64,000 bases of DNA, from the NCBI GenBank assembly GCA_041593595.1, contig JBFHNV010000002.1, positions 1 to 64,000 on the forward strand. Direction: 5' to 3'. A model generated the notes under the pieces. It was not told the DNA's origin. It saw only the letters and a list, made by a program, of their open reading frames with translations, and ran no database searches. Within the stretch, counting starts at the first letter, position 1; every line of letters starts with the position of its first letter. A program made the translations under genes and the position numbers. Source of the DNA: JBFHNV01 sp041593595 (GTDB lineage: Bacteria; Pseudomonadota; Gammaproteobacteria; HK1). Shown piece after piece: positions 1 through 8,194 of this stretch.

Positions 1-1125
1 ACCGGGATCCGCAGCCCGCTGGGGATCAAGGTGTACGGCGAGGATCTCGCCCGCATCGAGGAGGTGGGCGTGCAGATCGAGCGCGCGCTGATGGACGATG
101 CGCGCACGCGCCCGTTCACCCGCAGCGCCTTCGCCGAGCGCGTGGGCGGGGGCTACTTCCTGGACTTCGACATCGACCGCGTCGCCATCGCCCGCCACGG
201 GCTCACCGTCGCCGACGTGGAGGACGTGATCCTGGCCGCCGTGGGCGGCCAGGTGGTGGCCGAGACGGTGGAGGGGCGCGAGCGCTACGGCATCAACGTG
301 CGCTACGCGCGCGAGTATCGCGAGGATCCGCAGGCGCTGCAGCGGGTGCTGGTGCCCACGCCGACCGGGGCCCAGGTGCCGCTCGCCCAGCTCGCCCGGC
401 TCGAGTTCCGCACCGGGCCGCCCATGCTGCGCAACGAGAACGCCCAGCTCGCGGGCTTCGTGTTCGTGGACGTGAAGAGCGACATCGGCATCGCGGACTA
501 CGTGGAGCTGGCGCGCGCGGTGGTGGCCGAGCAGGTGCCCCTGCCGCCCGGTTACCGGCTGGAGTGGGCCGGCCAGTTCAAGTACTTCGAGCGGGCCAAG
601 GAGAAGCTGCGCATCGTCGTGCCCGTGACCCTGTTCATCGTGTTCTTCATGCTCTACCTGAACAGCCGCTCCACGGTGGAGGCGCTGGTGATCCTGCTCA
701 CGGTGCCCTTCTCGCTCATCGGCTCCGTGTGGCTGCTGTACCTGCTCGAGTACAACCTGAGCGTCGCCGTGTGGGTGGGCATGATCGCGCTCGCCGGCCT
801 CGACGCCGAGCTCGGCGTGCTGATGCTGCTCTACCTGCGGCTCGCGTTCCGGGACCGGCTGGCGCAGAACCGGCTGAACACGTGGGCGGACTTCGTCGAC
901 GCCATCGTCGAAGGGGCCGCGCGGCGGATCCGGCCCAAGCTCATGACCGGCATGGTGCTGCTGCTGGGCCTGGTGCCGATCCTGTGGAGCTCGGGCACCG
1001 GCGCCGACGTCATGAAGCGCATCGCGGCGCCCATGGTGGGCGGCATCGCCTCGGCGCTCTTCATGGTGCTGATCGTGTTCCCGGCCATCTATGCCGTCTG
1101 GAAGGGCCGGGCGTGGCGCGAGTGA
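1..1125 (+). CDS. Heavy-metal efflux RND transporter, CusA/CzcA family (C-terminal part)
   Basis: The reading frame is already open at base 1 (reads TGIRSPLGIKVYG), so the N-terminal half lies outside the window; 374 residues are present. Inner-membrane proton-driven RND pumps of this family export monovalent or divalent metals through a periplasmic adaptor and an outer-membrane channel. Visible family marks are the porter-domain motif SPLGIKVYG at the start, the segment IALAGLDAELGVLMLLYL in the TM10-11 region (CusA has a nearly identical block), and five or six hydrophobic helices in the last 180 residues. The protein ends in a short basic tail, GRAWRE. No adaptor or channel gene follows, so any partners must lie upstream. 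The exact metal cannot be told from this half. Confidence 0.9.
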   Translation, partial: TGIRSPLGIKVYGEDLARIEEVGVQIERALMDDARTRPFTRSAFAERVGGGYFLDFDIDRVAIARHGLTVADVEDVILAAVGGQVVAETVEGRERYGINVRYAREYREDPQALQRVLVPTPTGAQVPLAQLARLEFRTGPPMLRNENAQLAGFVFVDVKSDIGIADYVELARAVVAEQVPLPPGYRLEWAGQFKYFERAKEKLRIVVPVTLFIVFFMLYLNSRSTVEALVILLTVPFSLIGSVWLLYLLEYNLSVAVWVGMIALAGLDAELGVLMLLYLRLAFRDRLAQNRLNTWADFVDAIVEGAARRIRPKLMTGMVLLLGLVPILWSSGTGADVMKRIAAPMVGGIASALFMVLIVFPAIYAVWKGRAWRE

Positions 1126-1220
1126 GCTGCCAGGTCCGGCGGCGCGCCAATCCCGGGATTTGCGCCCATGTGCCGGGCATGGTCCCGCACGGCCGGCAAC
1201 GTGTGGCGAGCCGGCCTGTC

Positions 1221-2231
1221 TCAACCGTTCGCTCGTGACCAGTAGCCGGGCCAGCGCCGCATCCACCGTGCGAAGTCCGCCGTCGTGGCCGCCAGGTCGC
1301 CCGGGACCGCGTGGCCGACGTCCTCCGCCAGCCGCCGTGGCGACATGACCAGCCGGTCGTCCTCGCCGTGCAGCTCCACGGTGGGCGTCTCGCCGGCGCC
1401 GGCGAGCCGGCACACGAAGCCCGGGAAGTGGGCTGCCAGCGCCGCGCCCCAGTCCAGCGCCGAGCAGGTCCGCCCGGCGCTCACATGGTACAGGTCGTGG
1501 CGCGGACGCGGCGCCGCCATCAGCGCGCGCAGCGCGTGCGCCACGTCGCGGCTGTAGGTCCAGTCCCGCGCGTCGCGTCGGGGGAGGAGTGCGGGCTCCC
1601 CGCGCAGCGCCCGGATCGCCAGCTGCATGGGCGCGCTCAGGGTGTCCCGGGCGCCGGTGTCCCGCTCCCAGGGTCCGAAGATGATGGCGAGGCGCACGCT
1701 GAGCGCGTCGAGACCGGTGAGGTCCGCGAGGCGGCGGGTGACGCCCTCGGCTGCCAGCTTGGTGACGCCGTAGAGGGTGGTCGGCCGCGGCCATGCGGTG
1801 GCCTCGTCCAGGGGCGCCACCGCGCCGTGGCGGGCGAGGCCCCCGTCGCCGTAGGCGGCACCGGAGCCCACGTTGATCAGCCGGCGCACGCGGTGGGCGG
1901 CGGCAGCCTTGATGACGTGGGTGAGGCCCAGCAGGTTGACGGCGACCACCCGCTCGGGATGCGCGCGCTCGCGGGCGGCGCCGGAGGTGATGGCCGCGGC
2001 GTGGTAGACCTGGGACACGGTCGTGTCCCGGAACACCGCCGCCACCGCGGACTCGTCGGTGACGTCCACGGCGGCGTGGGTCCAGCGGGCCGGCAGCGCG
2101 TCGAAGGCCTCCGCCGCCTGCGCAGGCGGCGGCGCCCGGTCCAGCAGCACCACGTCCTGCCCGGCGGCGAGACAGGCCTCCGCCAGGTTGAGTCCGATGA
2201 AGCCGGTTCCGCCGGCGATGAGGACGCTCAT
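1221..2231 (-). CDS. NAD-dependent epimerase/dehydratase family protein
   Basis: 336-residue extended short-chain dehydrogenase. The Rossmann motif GGTGFIG lies at residues 7-13, the catalytic Ser is in VGSGAAYG near 123, and the Tyr-x3-Lys pair is YGVTK at 154-158. Such enzymes act on nucleotide sugars or similar oxidised substrates in the cytoplasm. The start was placed at 2231 because the Rossmann motif begins six residues later; the frame stays open about 200 bases further upstream, but that extension is low-complexity and overlaps a dispersed repeat. The gene is convergent with the RND gene and tail-to-tail close to it. Substrate is unknown; no sugar-nucleotide pathway genes lie beside it. 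Confidence 0.85.
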   Translation of the reverse strand: MSVLIAGGTGFIGLNLAEACLAAGQDVVLLDRAPPPAQAAEAFDALPARWTHAAVDVTDESAVAAVFRDTTVSQVYHAAAITSGAARERAHPERVVAVNLLGLTHVIKAAAAHRVRRLINVGSGAAYGDGGLARHGAVAPLDEATAWPRPTTLYGVTKLAAEGVTRRLADLTGLDALSVRLAIIFGPWERDTGARDTLSAPMQLAIRALRGEPALLPRRDARDWTYSRDVAHALRALMAAPRPRHDLYHVSAGRTCSALDWGAALAAHFPGFVCRLAGAGETPTVELHGEDDRLVMSPRRLAEDVGHAVPGDLAATTADFARWMRRWPGYWSRANG

Positions 2232-2298
2232 GAGAACCTCAGGGAGCGAGGTGCCGGGGCGGTATTCTGCGGCCCCGCTCACCGGATTGGTGATCGAT

Positions 2299-2444
2299 TG
2301 ACGGCTTCCCCAGGGGCGGCCGGCCCGGTACGGGCCGCGGAGACCCGCTGTGAATACGTCCATGTACGCTCGACGGCCGCATCCCTGCAGCCGACGGTCT
2401 CCCCGACCCGCACCGGACCGGCCATATCCGAACACGGATGCCGT
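2299..2444 (+). repeat. Dispersed repeat, copy A (longest copy)
   Basis: The 3' part (about 2372-2444) matches an inverted copy at 39547-39619 nearly base for base over about 73 bases; the shared core is TATCCGAACACGGATGC. The 5' part (about 2299-2341, containing TCCCCAGGGG and GGTACGGGCC) matches the 5' part of a third copy at 27339-27371. The repeat sits in the intergenic space between the epimerase and the CoA-transferase-like gene. There is no open frame in common between the copies, so it looks like a non-coding element. Confidence 0.7.
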
Positions 2445-2516
2445 TCACCGGCCGTGGTGCGAGACGCGCGCGTGACACCCCTTCACCCGACGTCCCGCGG
2501 GTGACCCCGCGCGGCG

Positions 2517-3779
2517 TCAGCGCAGCTCGCGCCAGTCGCGCGCCAGGGACTCCCTGTACTGCGGCGCCGCCACCGCGATCAGGGCCTCGGCCTTCTGATC
2601 CACGTCCTTGTGGCGGAGATCCGCGACCCCGTGCTCGGTGACGACGAGATCCGTGTCCGCCCGCGTGCCGGTGATCACCGAGGCGGCAGGCAGGCAGGGG
2701 ATGACGTTGCTCACCGACCCGTCCGCCGAGGCGGCGGCCATCAGCACGATGGACCGTCCCCCCTGGGACAGGCGCGCGCCGCGCTGGAAATCGCCGAAGC
2801 CCCCCGGTGCGCTGATCTGGCGCCCGTTGACGTGATCCGCGATCACCTGCCCGAACAGGTCCACCTGCATGCAGGCGTTGATGGACACGAAGTTGTCGAT
2901 GGAGGCGATGACGGGCACCTCGTGGGTGTAGCCCACGCCGTGCAGCACGACGCTCGGATCCGTGGCGAACGCGTGCAGGCGCGCGGAGCCGAACACCGCG
3001 CCGCTCACGATGAGTCCCGGATCCCGGCTCTTGCGCGCCCCGGTGAGCGCACCCGCCTCCACCAGGTCCAGGGTCTCGTCGGAGATGAGCCCCGAGTGGA
3101 AGCCGAGATCCCGGTGACTCGACAGCGCCCGCATGGCCGCGGACTGCAGGCGGCCGATGCCGATCTGAAGCACGTCGCCGTCGCGGATCACCGATGCGGC
3201 GTGGCGCCCGATGGCCAGCGCCTGATCGTCGAGCTCGGGCGACGGGAACTCCGGCGGCGCCCGGTCGCTCTCCACGATGTAGTCGATGCGATCCAGCGGC
3301 AGCGGCGGCACGCAACGGGTGAAGGGTACGGCCGCGTTCATCTCCACCACCACCGTGCGCGCGCTCGCCAGCGCCCCCGGTGCGTGCTCGGAGGTCAGCC
3401 CGAAGGAGCATGTTCCGTCCCGGTCGCCGGCGGCCGCCTGCACCAGCATCATGTCCAGGTCCGGCATCCCCCGCAGATAACGGTAGATGCCGGAGTAGTG
3501 CAGCGGGATGAAGCGGATGCGGTCCGCGGCCTTCGAGCGCCGGAGCTCCGGGGTCATGAAGAACGTGGTCATGCGCGCCTCGGGGTGCAGGCCCGCCGGA
3601 TCCAGGCGGTTGTAGCCGGGCAGCGGCACGCCCAGGTACTCGACCCCGCGGCTGGCCTCCGGCGCCCCGCGCAGCGCCTCGACGAGGGTCGGCGGCTCCG
3701 CGGTGCAGCCCTGGATGAAGACCTTGAGCCCCGGGCGCAGCAGGTCCAGGAACTGATCGGGGGTGATGATCTTCGGCAT
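2517..3779 (-). CDS. Acetyl-CoA hydrolase/transferase family protein
   Basis: 420-residue member of the acetyl-CoA hydrolase/4-hydroxybutyrate CoA-transferase family, which moves CoA between acyl groups or hydrolyses acyl-CoA. The N-terminal half carries VFIQGCTAEPPTLVEAL and the C-terminal half carries the typical block VDLFGQV followed by GGFGDFQRGA near 306-334. Aligned by eye with AarC-type enzymes, the residue that should be the catalytic Glu (E in NTALEFD) is Gln305 here (NACMQVD; codon CAG at 2865-2867). The ATG lies only two bases after the stop of the upstream selenoprotein gene, so the two are almost certainly co-transcribed. A hydrolase, transferase or non-catalytic acyl-CoA-binding role is possible. 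Confidence 0.85.
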   Translation of the reverse strand: MPKIITPDQFLDLLRPGLKVFIQGCTAEPPTLVEALRGAPEASRGVEYLGVPLPGYNRLDPAGLHPEARMTTFFMTPELRRSKAADRIRFIPLHYSGIYRYLRGMPDLDMMLVQAAAGDRDGTCSFGLTSEHAPGALASARTVVVEMNAAVPFTRCVPPLPLDRIDYIVESDRAPPEFPSPELDDQALAIGRHAASVIRDGDVLQIGIGRLQSAAMRALSSHRDLGFHSGLISDETLDLVEAGALTGARKSRDPGLIVSGAVFGSARLHAFATDPSVVLHGVGYTHEVPVIASIDNFVSINACMQVDLFGQVIADHVNGRQISAPGGFGDFQRGARLSQGGRSIVLMAAASADGSVSNVIPCLPAASVITGTRADTDLVVTEHGVADLRHKDVDQKAEALIAVAAPQYRESLARDWRELR

Positions 3780-3781
3780 GG

Positions 3782-4675
3782 TCAGTCCGGCACCACCGCC
3801 CCGGCGGCCTCGGCCAGGCGCCGGTCCGCCTCGCTCTGGTAGCGCGGCGTGGTGTCCCGGGGCTGGCGCGTGTCGCCGCGCCCAGGGTCCACCGCCGCCG
3901 CTTTCCAGTCACCATCCTCCGGCCAGCGGTGATCCAGATCCAGGATCCCGCCGGGTCCGCTGATGGCCTCGAAGCCCCGCAGCGCCGCGCGGAGCACCGC
4001 ACGCTGATCCGCGGGATCGAAGGGCCGCCCGGCGCTGTGCCCCAGCGGGTAGTCCACGAACACGGCCCGGGGCGCCCGCCCCGCGGCCAGGATGTCCCGC
4101 GCGCTGCCGAGGACGAGGGTCGGCAGGCCGCGGGCCTCCAGGTGACGTGCGATCAGACACACGGTCTGATGGCACACCGGTCACATGGGGACGAGGAGCG
4201 CCAGGTCCGCCTGCTGCGCCTGGAAGTGCGCCTCCACCCGCGGGATCAGCTCCTCGCGCACCCGGCGCTGAGAGTAGATGCCGCCCATGCACGACAGCAG
4301 CTCCGGCGCCAGCGCGCCGATAACCCCGTCCGCCTCCGCGGCACGCAGCGCCTCCATGGGCACGATGCAGTTCGGATCCCGCCGCGGGTCCTCCAGGTAG
4401 TTCTCGGTGATGTGGGCGAAGCGCAGCCGGTGGACGGGCGTGTCCCCGGGGATCGCCCGCACCGAGGTGTCGTCCTTGTAGTGGTACGCCACCTGGCCGG
4501 CCACGTAGGTGCCCGCCGTGGTCAGCACCCCCAGCCGGCTCTCGCGCACGGGCTTCGGGAGCGCCCGGAAGGCGGGCGGCGAGTCCGCCCGGTACCAGGC
4601 GTAGGGACGGTAGCCCAGCGCGGCGTAGCGCCGGGTGACGGCGTCCATGTACTGGACGGGGGGACTGTCTCGCAT
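3782..4675 (-). CDS. GrdB-like selenoprotein (glycine/sarcosine/betaine reductase selenoprotein B family), UGA = Sec at 4181-4183
   Basis: Two adjacent same-frame open segments (4181-4675 and 3782-4180) are separated by a single TGA. Read through, they give a 297-residue protein with selenocysteine at residue 165 in the redox motif U-P-V-C (context LVPM-U-PVCHQTVCLIARHLE). Family members carry Sec or Cys at this spot. A 14-bp hairpin directly after the UGA fits a bacterial SECIS element. The start is ATG 4675, preceded by GGGAG at a spacing of about 8; a TTG at 4708 is in frame but has no ribosome site. Canonical GrdB is longer (about 430 residues) and works in a large reductase complex; no grdA, grdE or grdC gene is nearby. 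It is followed after two bases by an acetyl-CoA hydrolase/transferase-like gene. The actual substrate is unknown. Use depends on selA/B/C/D elsewhere in the genome. Confidence 0.85.
4145..4180 (-). promoter_or_regulatory. Bacterial SECIS hairpin for the selenoprotein gene
   Basis: Immediately 3' of the UGA on the minus strand: a 6-bp stem GTGTGC/GCACGT (two G-U pairs), a C-C mismatch, then a perfect 7-bp stem ATCAGAC/GTCTGAT closing a five-base loop CGTGT. The loop starts 17 bases after the UGA and has G as its second base. Both features match the general model of bacterial SECIS elements bound by SelB (loop 16-37 bases from the UGA, a G in the first two loop positions). Confidence 0.8.
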
Positions 4676-4751
4676 GTGCGCGCTCCCGGATCCCTCGGCG
4701 GTGAACAAGCATAGCCACGTAGTGGCGCCATTTCGATGTGGTGGTCGGGTC

Positions 4752-5111
4752 TCATTGCGCGAATCGCTTGATACGGTCCGAAACGAACTCTGCGACCGAC
4801 GGGTCCATGTGCTCGGCTCTCGACTCGAAGTCGCCGAGTATCCGCCAGAACTCGAAGATCCCGTCCATGACCATCAGCGGCGAGCCCTTGTGCCTCCCGG
4901 GCCTGTCGCCATCATCGATTCCTGCATGCAGGAAGCCGGTTTCCTTATTCCAGCTCAGCACCTTCTCGTTGCGCGGTTTGTCGTACGTGAGCTGGAATCC
5001 GACGATCTGATCCTCGTCGGTCCATGTGATCAGATCCATGCGCTCATCCGTGAACCAGCGGCGGAGCGGTTCCCCGGGGCGTTGCATCGTCTGGCGAATT
5101 TCGACCAGCAT
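4752..5111 (-). CDS. Hypothetical protein (119 aa)
   Basis: Small soluble protein, acidic and rich in aromatic residues (MDLITWTDEDQIVGFQLTYD, then FEFWRILGDFESRAEHMD). There is no signal peptide or membrane segment. The composition and lower GC of the frame look like real coding sequence. I do not recognise the family. It is transcribed in the same direction as the flanking acetyltransferase and selenoprotein genes, but gaps of 76-86 bases separate them, so operon membership is uncertain. The start at 5111 is the first start codon in the frame; an internal Met (5036) is possible. Confidence 0.6.
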   Translation of the reverse strand: MLVEIRQTMQRPGEPLRRWFTDERMDLITWTDEDQIVGFQLTYDKPRNEKVLSWNKETGFLHAGIDDGDRPGRHKGSPLMVMDGIFEFWRILGDFESRAEHMDPSVAEFVSDRIKRFAQ

Positions 5112-5197
5112 GTCGGTAGCCGCAGTCGGATGGCGGGCGTGGGCCGCCCAGGACCCGTGCAGCGGCCCGGCCCGTGAAGCACGAGCACTCCACGCGA

Positions 5198-5701
5198 CTA
5201 GACGCTGCGGAAAGCCTCGCTGTAGGTTACCCGACCCGAGTGTCGCGCCAATGATCCGGCGCGAAGCTCCAGCACCATGAACACCTCATCCGGGACATCG
5301 TACTCGGAGCTGATCCCGTATCGGGAGGCGGGCACGAAGCCGAACCGGGGGTAGTACCCGGGATGTCCCAATACGACGACCCCGCTGTAGCCCTCGCGAA
5401 CGCAACGATCCAACCCCTCCCGCACGAGAGCGGAACCAATCCCCCGTCTCTGGTACCTGGGGATCACGGCCATCGGGCCCAGGCCCACGAGGCGGATTCC
5501 GCCCGCATCGGAAAGGGCAACGGGCGAGAAGACGATGTGGCCGACGATTCCATCATCTGCCTCGGCCACGAGTGCGATTGCTGCTTCTGAACCGTCGCGC
5601 AAGGCCTCCACCAGGTCTGCCTCGGCCGAGCCTCTGAAGGCTGCCTCGTTGACGGCGCGCACCGCTGCCCGATCGTCGAATTCTTCCGGGCGAATGCGCA
5701 T
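5198..5701 (-). CDS. GNAT family N-acetyltransferase (YhbS-like)
   Basis: 167 residues with the full GNAT fold. The acetyl-CoA pyrophosphate loop is in RYQRRGIGSALVREGL (about 81-96), and the family motif YPRFGFVPASRYGI lies near 122-135. The segment LGPMAVIP before the loop is typical of YhbS-type acetyltransferases. The substrate (small molecule, peptide or tRNA-related) cannot be assigned. The gene starts just downstream of a hairpin array that separates it from the MFS gene. Confidence 0.85.
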   Translation of the reverse strand: MRIRPEEFDDRAAVRAVNEAAFRGSAEADLVEALRDGSEAAIALVAEADDGIVGHIVFSPVALSDAGGIRLVGLGPMAVIPRYQRRGIGSALVREGLDRCVREGYSGVVVLGHPGYYPRFGFVPASRYGISSEYDVPDEVFMVLELRAGSLARHSGRVTYSEAFRSV

Positions 5702-5749
5702 GACTCAGTCTGGCAGATTGCGAAGATGGCTTCCTGCCCCTCACCCCGA

Positions 5750-5884
5750 CCCTCTCCCCGCAAGCGGGGAGAGGGAGAAAAAGCGAGCCGCCCCCGCAGG
5801 CGGGGAGAGGGGGAAAAGCGAGCCTCTCCCCGCAGGCGGGGGAGAGGGAGAGAACGCGAGCCTCTCCCCGCTGTCGCGGACGGG
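5750..5884. repeat. Tandem array of four GC-rich hairpin units (period about 36-38 bp)
   Basis: Four tandem units sit between the MFS and acetyltransferase genes. Unit 1 (5750-5775) is a perfect 12-bp inverted repeat, CCCTCTCCCCGC-AA-GCGGGGAGAGGG. Units 2-4 repeat the CCCCGC core at 5792, 5828 and 5866, with linkers of the type GAGAAAAAGCGAG; unit 4 is degenerate. Similar C-rich hairpin units are scattered through many high-GC proteobacterial genomes. They could act as bidirectional terminators or mRNA-stabilising hairpins. No protein is encoded here. Confidence 0.8.
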
Positions 5885-5897
5885 GATGGAAAGCGTC

Positions 5898-7169
5898 TCA
5901 GTTCCCGGTGGCGGCCTGGGGCGCGAAGCGCAGGGCGTGCCGGTGCAGCACGGGGACCAGCAGCCAGCACAGCGCGGTGCACCCTGCGCCAACGGCGATC
6001 AGGAGCTGGAACGCCGCGGCGGCACCGTAGGCGGCGCCGAAGCGGTCGTAGAGGGCGCCGCCGATCCCGGTGGACAGGGCGAGCCCCAGGTTCGACACCG
6101 CCATCAGCAGCGCGAAGGTGGTGCCCGCGGTCTCGTCCGGGCACACCCGGGCCGCCAGGTCGAGCTGCACCAGGGTGCCGGTCATGTAGGCGACGCCGAC
6201 CGCCACGGTGACCGCCATCGCCGAGAACTCGTCGTGCATGGCCAGGTAGGCGAGCGTGCTCACGACGCCGGCGGCGATGGCCGCGTGCACCAGCCGCCGG
6301 AACGCCACGCGGCGGCAGTACAGGCCGTAGGCGACGCTGGCGGCGACGGCGGCGATGGACAGCACCGACACGGTGTTGCCGTAGAACTGCTCCGAGTAGC
6401 CGAGCTCGCGCGTCATGTGGACGTAGAGCACCGCGGTGGAGAAGGGGTTGAAGTTCCACAGGAACAGGAAGGCGGCGACCGCGATGATCGCCGGCGTGCG
6501 CAGCGTACCGAGCAGGGCCGCGAGCGCCGGCCGGACCCCGCGGGCGGGCCGCGGGCGCGGCGCCTCGCGCACCACCAGCACCGCGAGCAGCACCGTGCCG
6601 AGGGTCGCCGCGGCACAGATCAGGAACCCCAGGTCCTGGCGCCCGTGCTGGCTCAGGTAGCCGCCCAGCGCGCCGGTGACGATGGTCGCGCCGTAGAGGC
6701 AGGCCCACTGCACCGCCTGGAGCTGTCCGGTGAGGCCGCGGGGCTTGCCCGTCTCCACCATCAGGGCGTCGGCGACCACGTCGGAGAAGGCGATGGCCAC
6801 CGTGGGCACCAGCAGGATCAGGAGCAGCCGGTGGTGCGCGCCCGGCACCGGCGCATCCAGGTAGAGGTACCCGAGGCCCAGCGTCGCCGCGGCGCCGCAG
6901 ATCAGGAGGTACGCGCGCCGGTGCGAGCCGAGGATGGGCACGAAGTCGGTGAGCAGGCCGTAGAGGGGCTTGAGCACCCAGGGCACCGAGAGCACCGCGG
7001 CGAAGGCGGCGATCTCCCCGGCGGAGTGCCCCCAGTTGGAGAGCATGGACCGCACCGGCTGCGCGATCAGCCCCTCGGTGGGCTCGCCGATCCCCTGGAT
7101 GAAGTAGATGGTGCCGAACAGCAGCCCGAGTCCGAAGCTGCCGGGCGCACCGCGGCGTGGCTCACTCAC
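5898..7169 (-). CDS. MFS transporter, folate-biopterin (BT1)-like family
   Basis: 423-residue inner-membrane carrier with about 12 hydrophobic helices. The N-terminal signature GTIYFIQGIGEPTEGLIAQP and the loop LSVPWVLKPLYGLLTDFVPI are characteristic of the BT1/folate-biopterin branch of the major facilitator superfamily; SDVVADALMVE in helix 4-5 supports this. Members in protozoa and cyanobacteria carry folates or pterins, but substrates of the proteobacterial ones are not established. It is a stand-alone gene; a hairpin array follows its stop. Confidence 0.8.
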   Translation of the reverse strand: MSEPRRGAPGSFGLGLLFGTIYFIQGIGEPTEGLIAQPVRSMLSNWGHSAGEIAAFAAVLSVPWVLKPLYGLLTDFVPILGSHRRAYLLICGAAATLGLGYLYLDAPVPGAHHRLLLILLVPTVAIAFSDVVADALMVETGKPRGLTGQLQAVQWACLYGATIVTGALGGYLSQHGRQDLGFLICAAATLGTVLLAVLVVREAPRPRPARGVRPALAALLGTLRTPAIIAVAAFLFLWNFNPFSTAVLYVHMTRELGYSEQFYGNTVSVLSIAAVAASVAYGLYCRRVAFRRLVHAAIAAGVVSTLAYLAMHDEFSAMAVTVAVGVAYMTGTLVQLDLAARVCPDETAGTTFALLMAVSNLGLALSTGIGGALYDRFGAAYGAAAAFQLLIAVGAGCTALCWLLVPVLHRHALRFAPQAATGN

Positions 7170-7246
7170 GTGCGCACGGACCGGTCACCTGGTCTCGCGT
7201 ACCGGTGTCGCCGCCATGCCCCCCACGACGAGCGCCAACCCGACCC

Positions 7247-8077
7247 TCACGAAGGCCCGAGGAACACGTCCAGGTCCTTGCCTCCCGCCAGCCCTGCCCC
7301 GTAGTGGAAGGTGCCCTGCTGCGCGATCTCCCGCGCCGCGTTCAGGAAGCCGGTGGCGGCGGCCCGGGCCAGGGCGCCGCCCACGCTGATGCGCTTCACG
7401 CCTGCCTCTCGCGCGTCGGCCACGGTCATGTGGTGGTTGCCGGAGCTGATCAGCAGGTTGAAAGGCTTGCGGATGGCGTCCAGCACCGTGCGCAGCATGT
7501 CCAGGTCGGCAATGCCCGGCGCATAGAGCACGTCGGCGCCGGCCTGCTCGTAGGCCTGCAGGCGGCGGATGGTGTCGTCCAGGTCCGGGCGGTTGCGGAT
7601 CAGGTTCTCGGCCCGCGCCGTCAAGGTGAACGGGTGCGGCAGCCCGCGGGCCGCCTCCGTCGCGGCCTGCACCCGCTCCACGGCCAGCTCGAAGTCGTAG
7701 ATGCCCACGTCCGGGTCGCAGGACCAGTCCTCGATGGAGCAGCCCGAAAGGCCCGCCTCCGCCGCCAGGGAGATGGTCGTGGCGGCCTCCTCGGGCGCGT
7801 CCGCGTAGCAGTTCTCCAGGTCCCCGTTCACGGGCAGGTCGGTGGCCTCGCAGATGGCGCGGCAGTTGGCCAGGGCCGTGCCCCGGTCCACGGCCCGCCG
7901 GCCGTCCCGCGCGCCGATCTGGATAGCGAAGCCGGAGCTGGTGGTGGCCAGCGCCTCGAAGCCCAGCGCGCTCAGGGCGCGGGCGCTGGCCGCATCCCAG
8001 GGGTTCGGCATGACGAACACGCCGTCACGCTGGTGCAGGGCCGCGAAGCGGGCGGCCTTGTCGGTCGTATCGGCCAT
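7247..8077 (-). CDS. Isocitrate lyase/PEP mutase family protein
   Basis: 276-residue TIM-barrel protein of the PEP mutase/oxaloacetate hydrolase group. Visible family blocks are FVMPNPWDAASARAL near 21-35, PVNGDLENCYADAPEEA near 86-102, and GCSIEDWS near 116-123, which contains the acidic metal-ligand motif. The lyase-type Cys motif KKCGH of isocitrate lyase is absent, as usual for this subgroup. Likely a carboxy-lyase or C-C hydrolase acting on a small 2-oxo or 2-hydroxy diacid; the exact substrate is unknown. A short remnant of another gene ends just upstream of its ATG. Confidence 0.85.
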   Translation of the reverse strand: MADTTDKAARFAALHQRDGVFVMPNPWDAASARALSALGFEALATTSSGFAIQIGARDGRRAVDRGTALANCRAICEATDLPVNGDLENCYADAPEEAATTISLAAEAGLSGCSIEDWSCDPDVGIYDFELAVERVQAATEAARGLPHPFTLTARAENLIRNRPDLDDTIRRLQAYEQAGADVLYAPGIADLDMLRTVLDAIRKPFNLLISSGNHHMTVADAREAGVKRISVGGALARAAATGFLNAAREIAQQGTFHYGAGLAGGKDLDVFLGPS

Positions 8078-8086
8078 CGTGCTCTC

Positions 8087-8194
8087 CTATCGACTGGGGT
8101 CCATCTGGCGCAGGTCGGCCAGCGCGCGATCGAGCAGCGCGTGCAGCACGTCCCGGTCCACGTCGTCCAGCCCATTGAGATACAGGCAGCAAAT
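8087..8194 (-). pseudogene. C-terminal remnant of a DUF1801 (YdhG-like) protein
   Basis: One minus-strand frame reads CLYLNGLDDVDRDVLHALLD and continues to LRQMDPSR then TAG at 8087. This resembles the conserved C-terminal end of DUF1801 proteins. The frame runs into an in-frame TGA about 35 codons upstream and no N-terminal domain is present. The breakpoint lies next to a direct repeat of AAATCAAGCG (8192-8211 region), suggesting a deletion. The family match is from memory of the C-terminal pattern only. Confidence 0.45.

Noticed and set aside
4178..4183. Nonsense mutation splitting a GrdB-like gene into two fragments
   Set aside because: The stop is TGA at the exact redox position of the family, followed by a SECIS-type hairpin, and both sides keep normal coding composition; a Sec codon explains it better.
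5750..5884. CRISPR array
   Set aside because: Units are contiguous hairpins with a 36-38 base period and no unique spacers; no cas gene is present.
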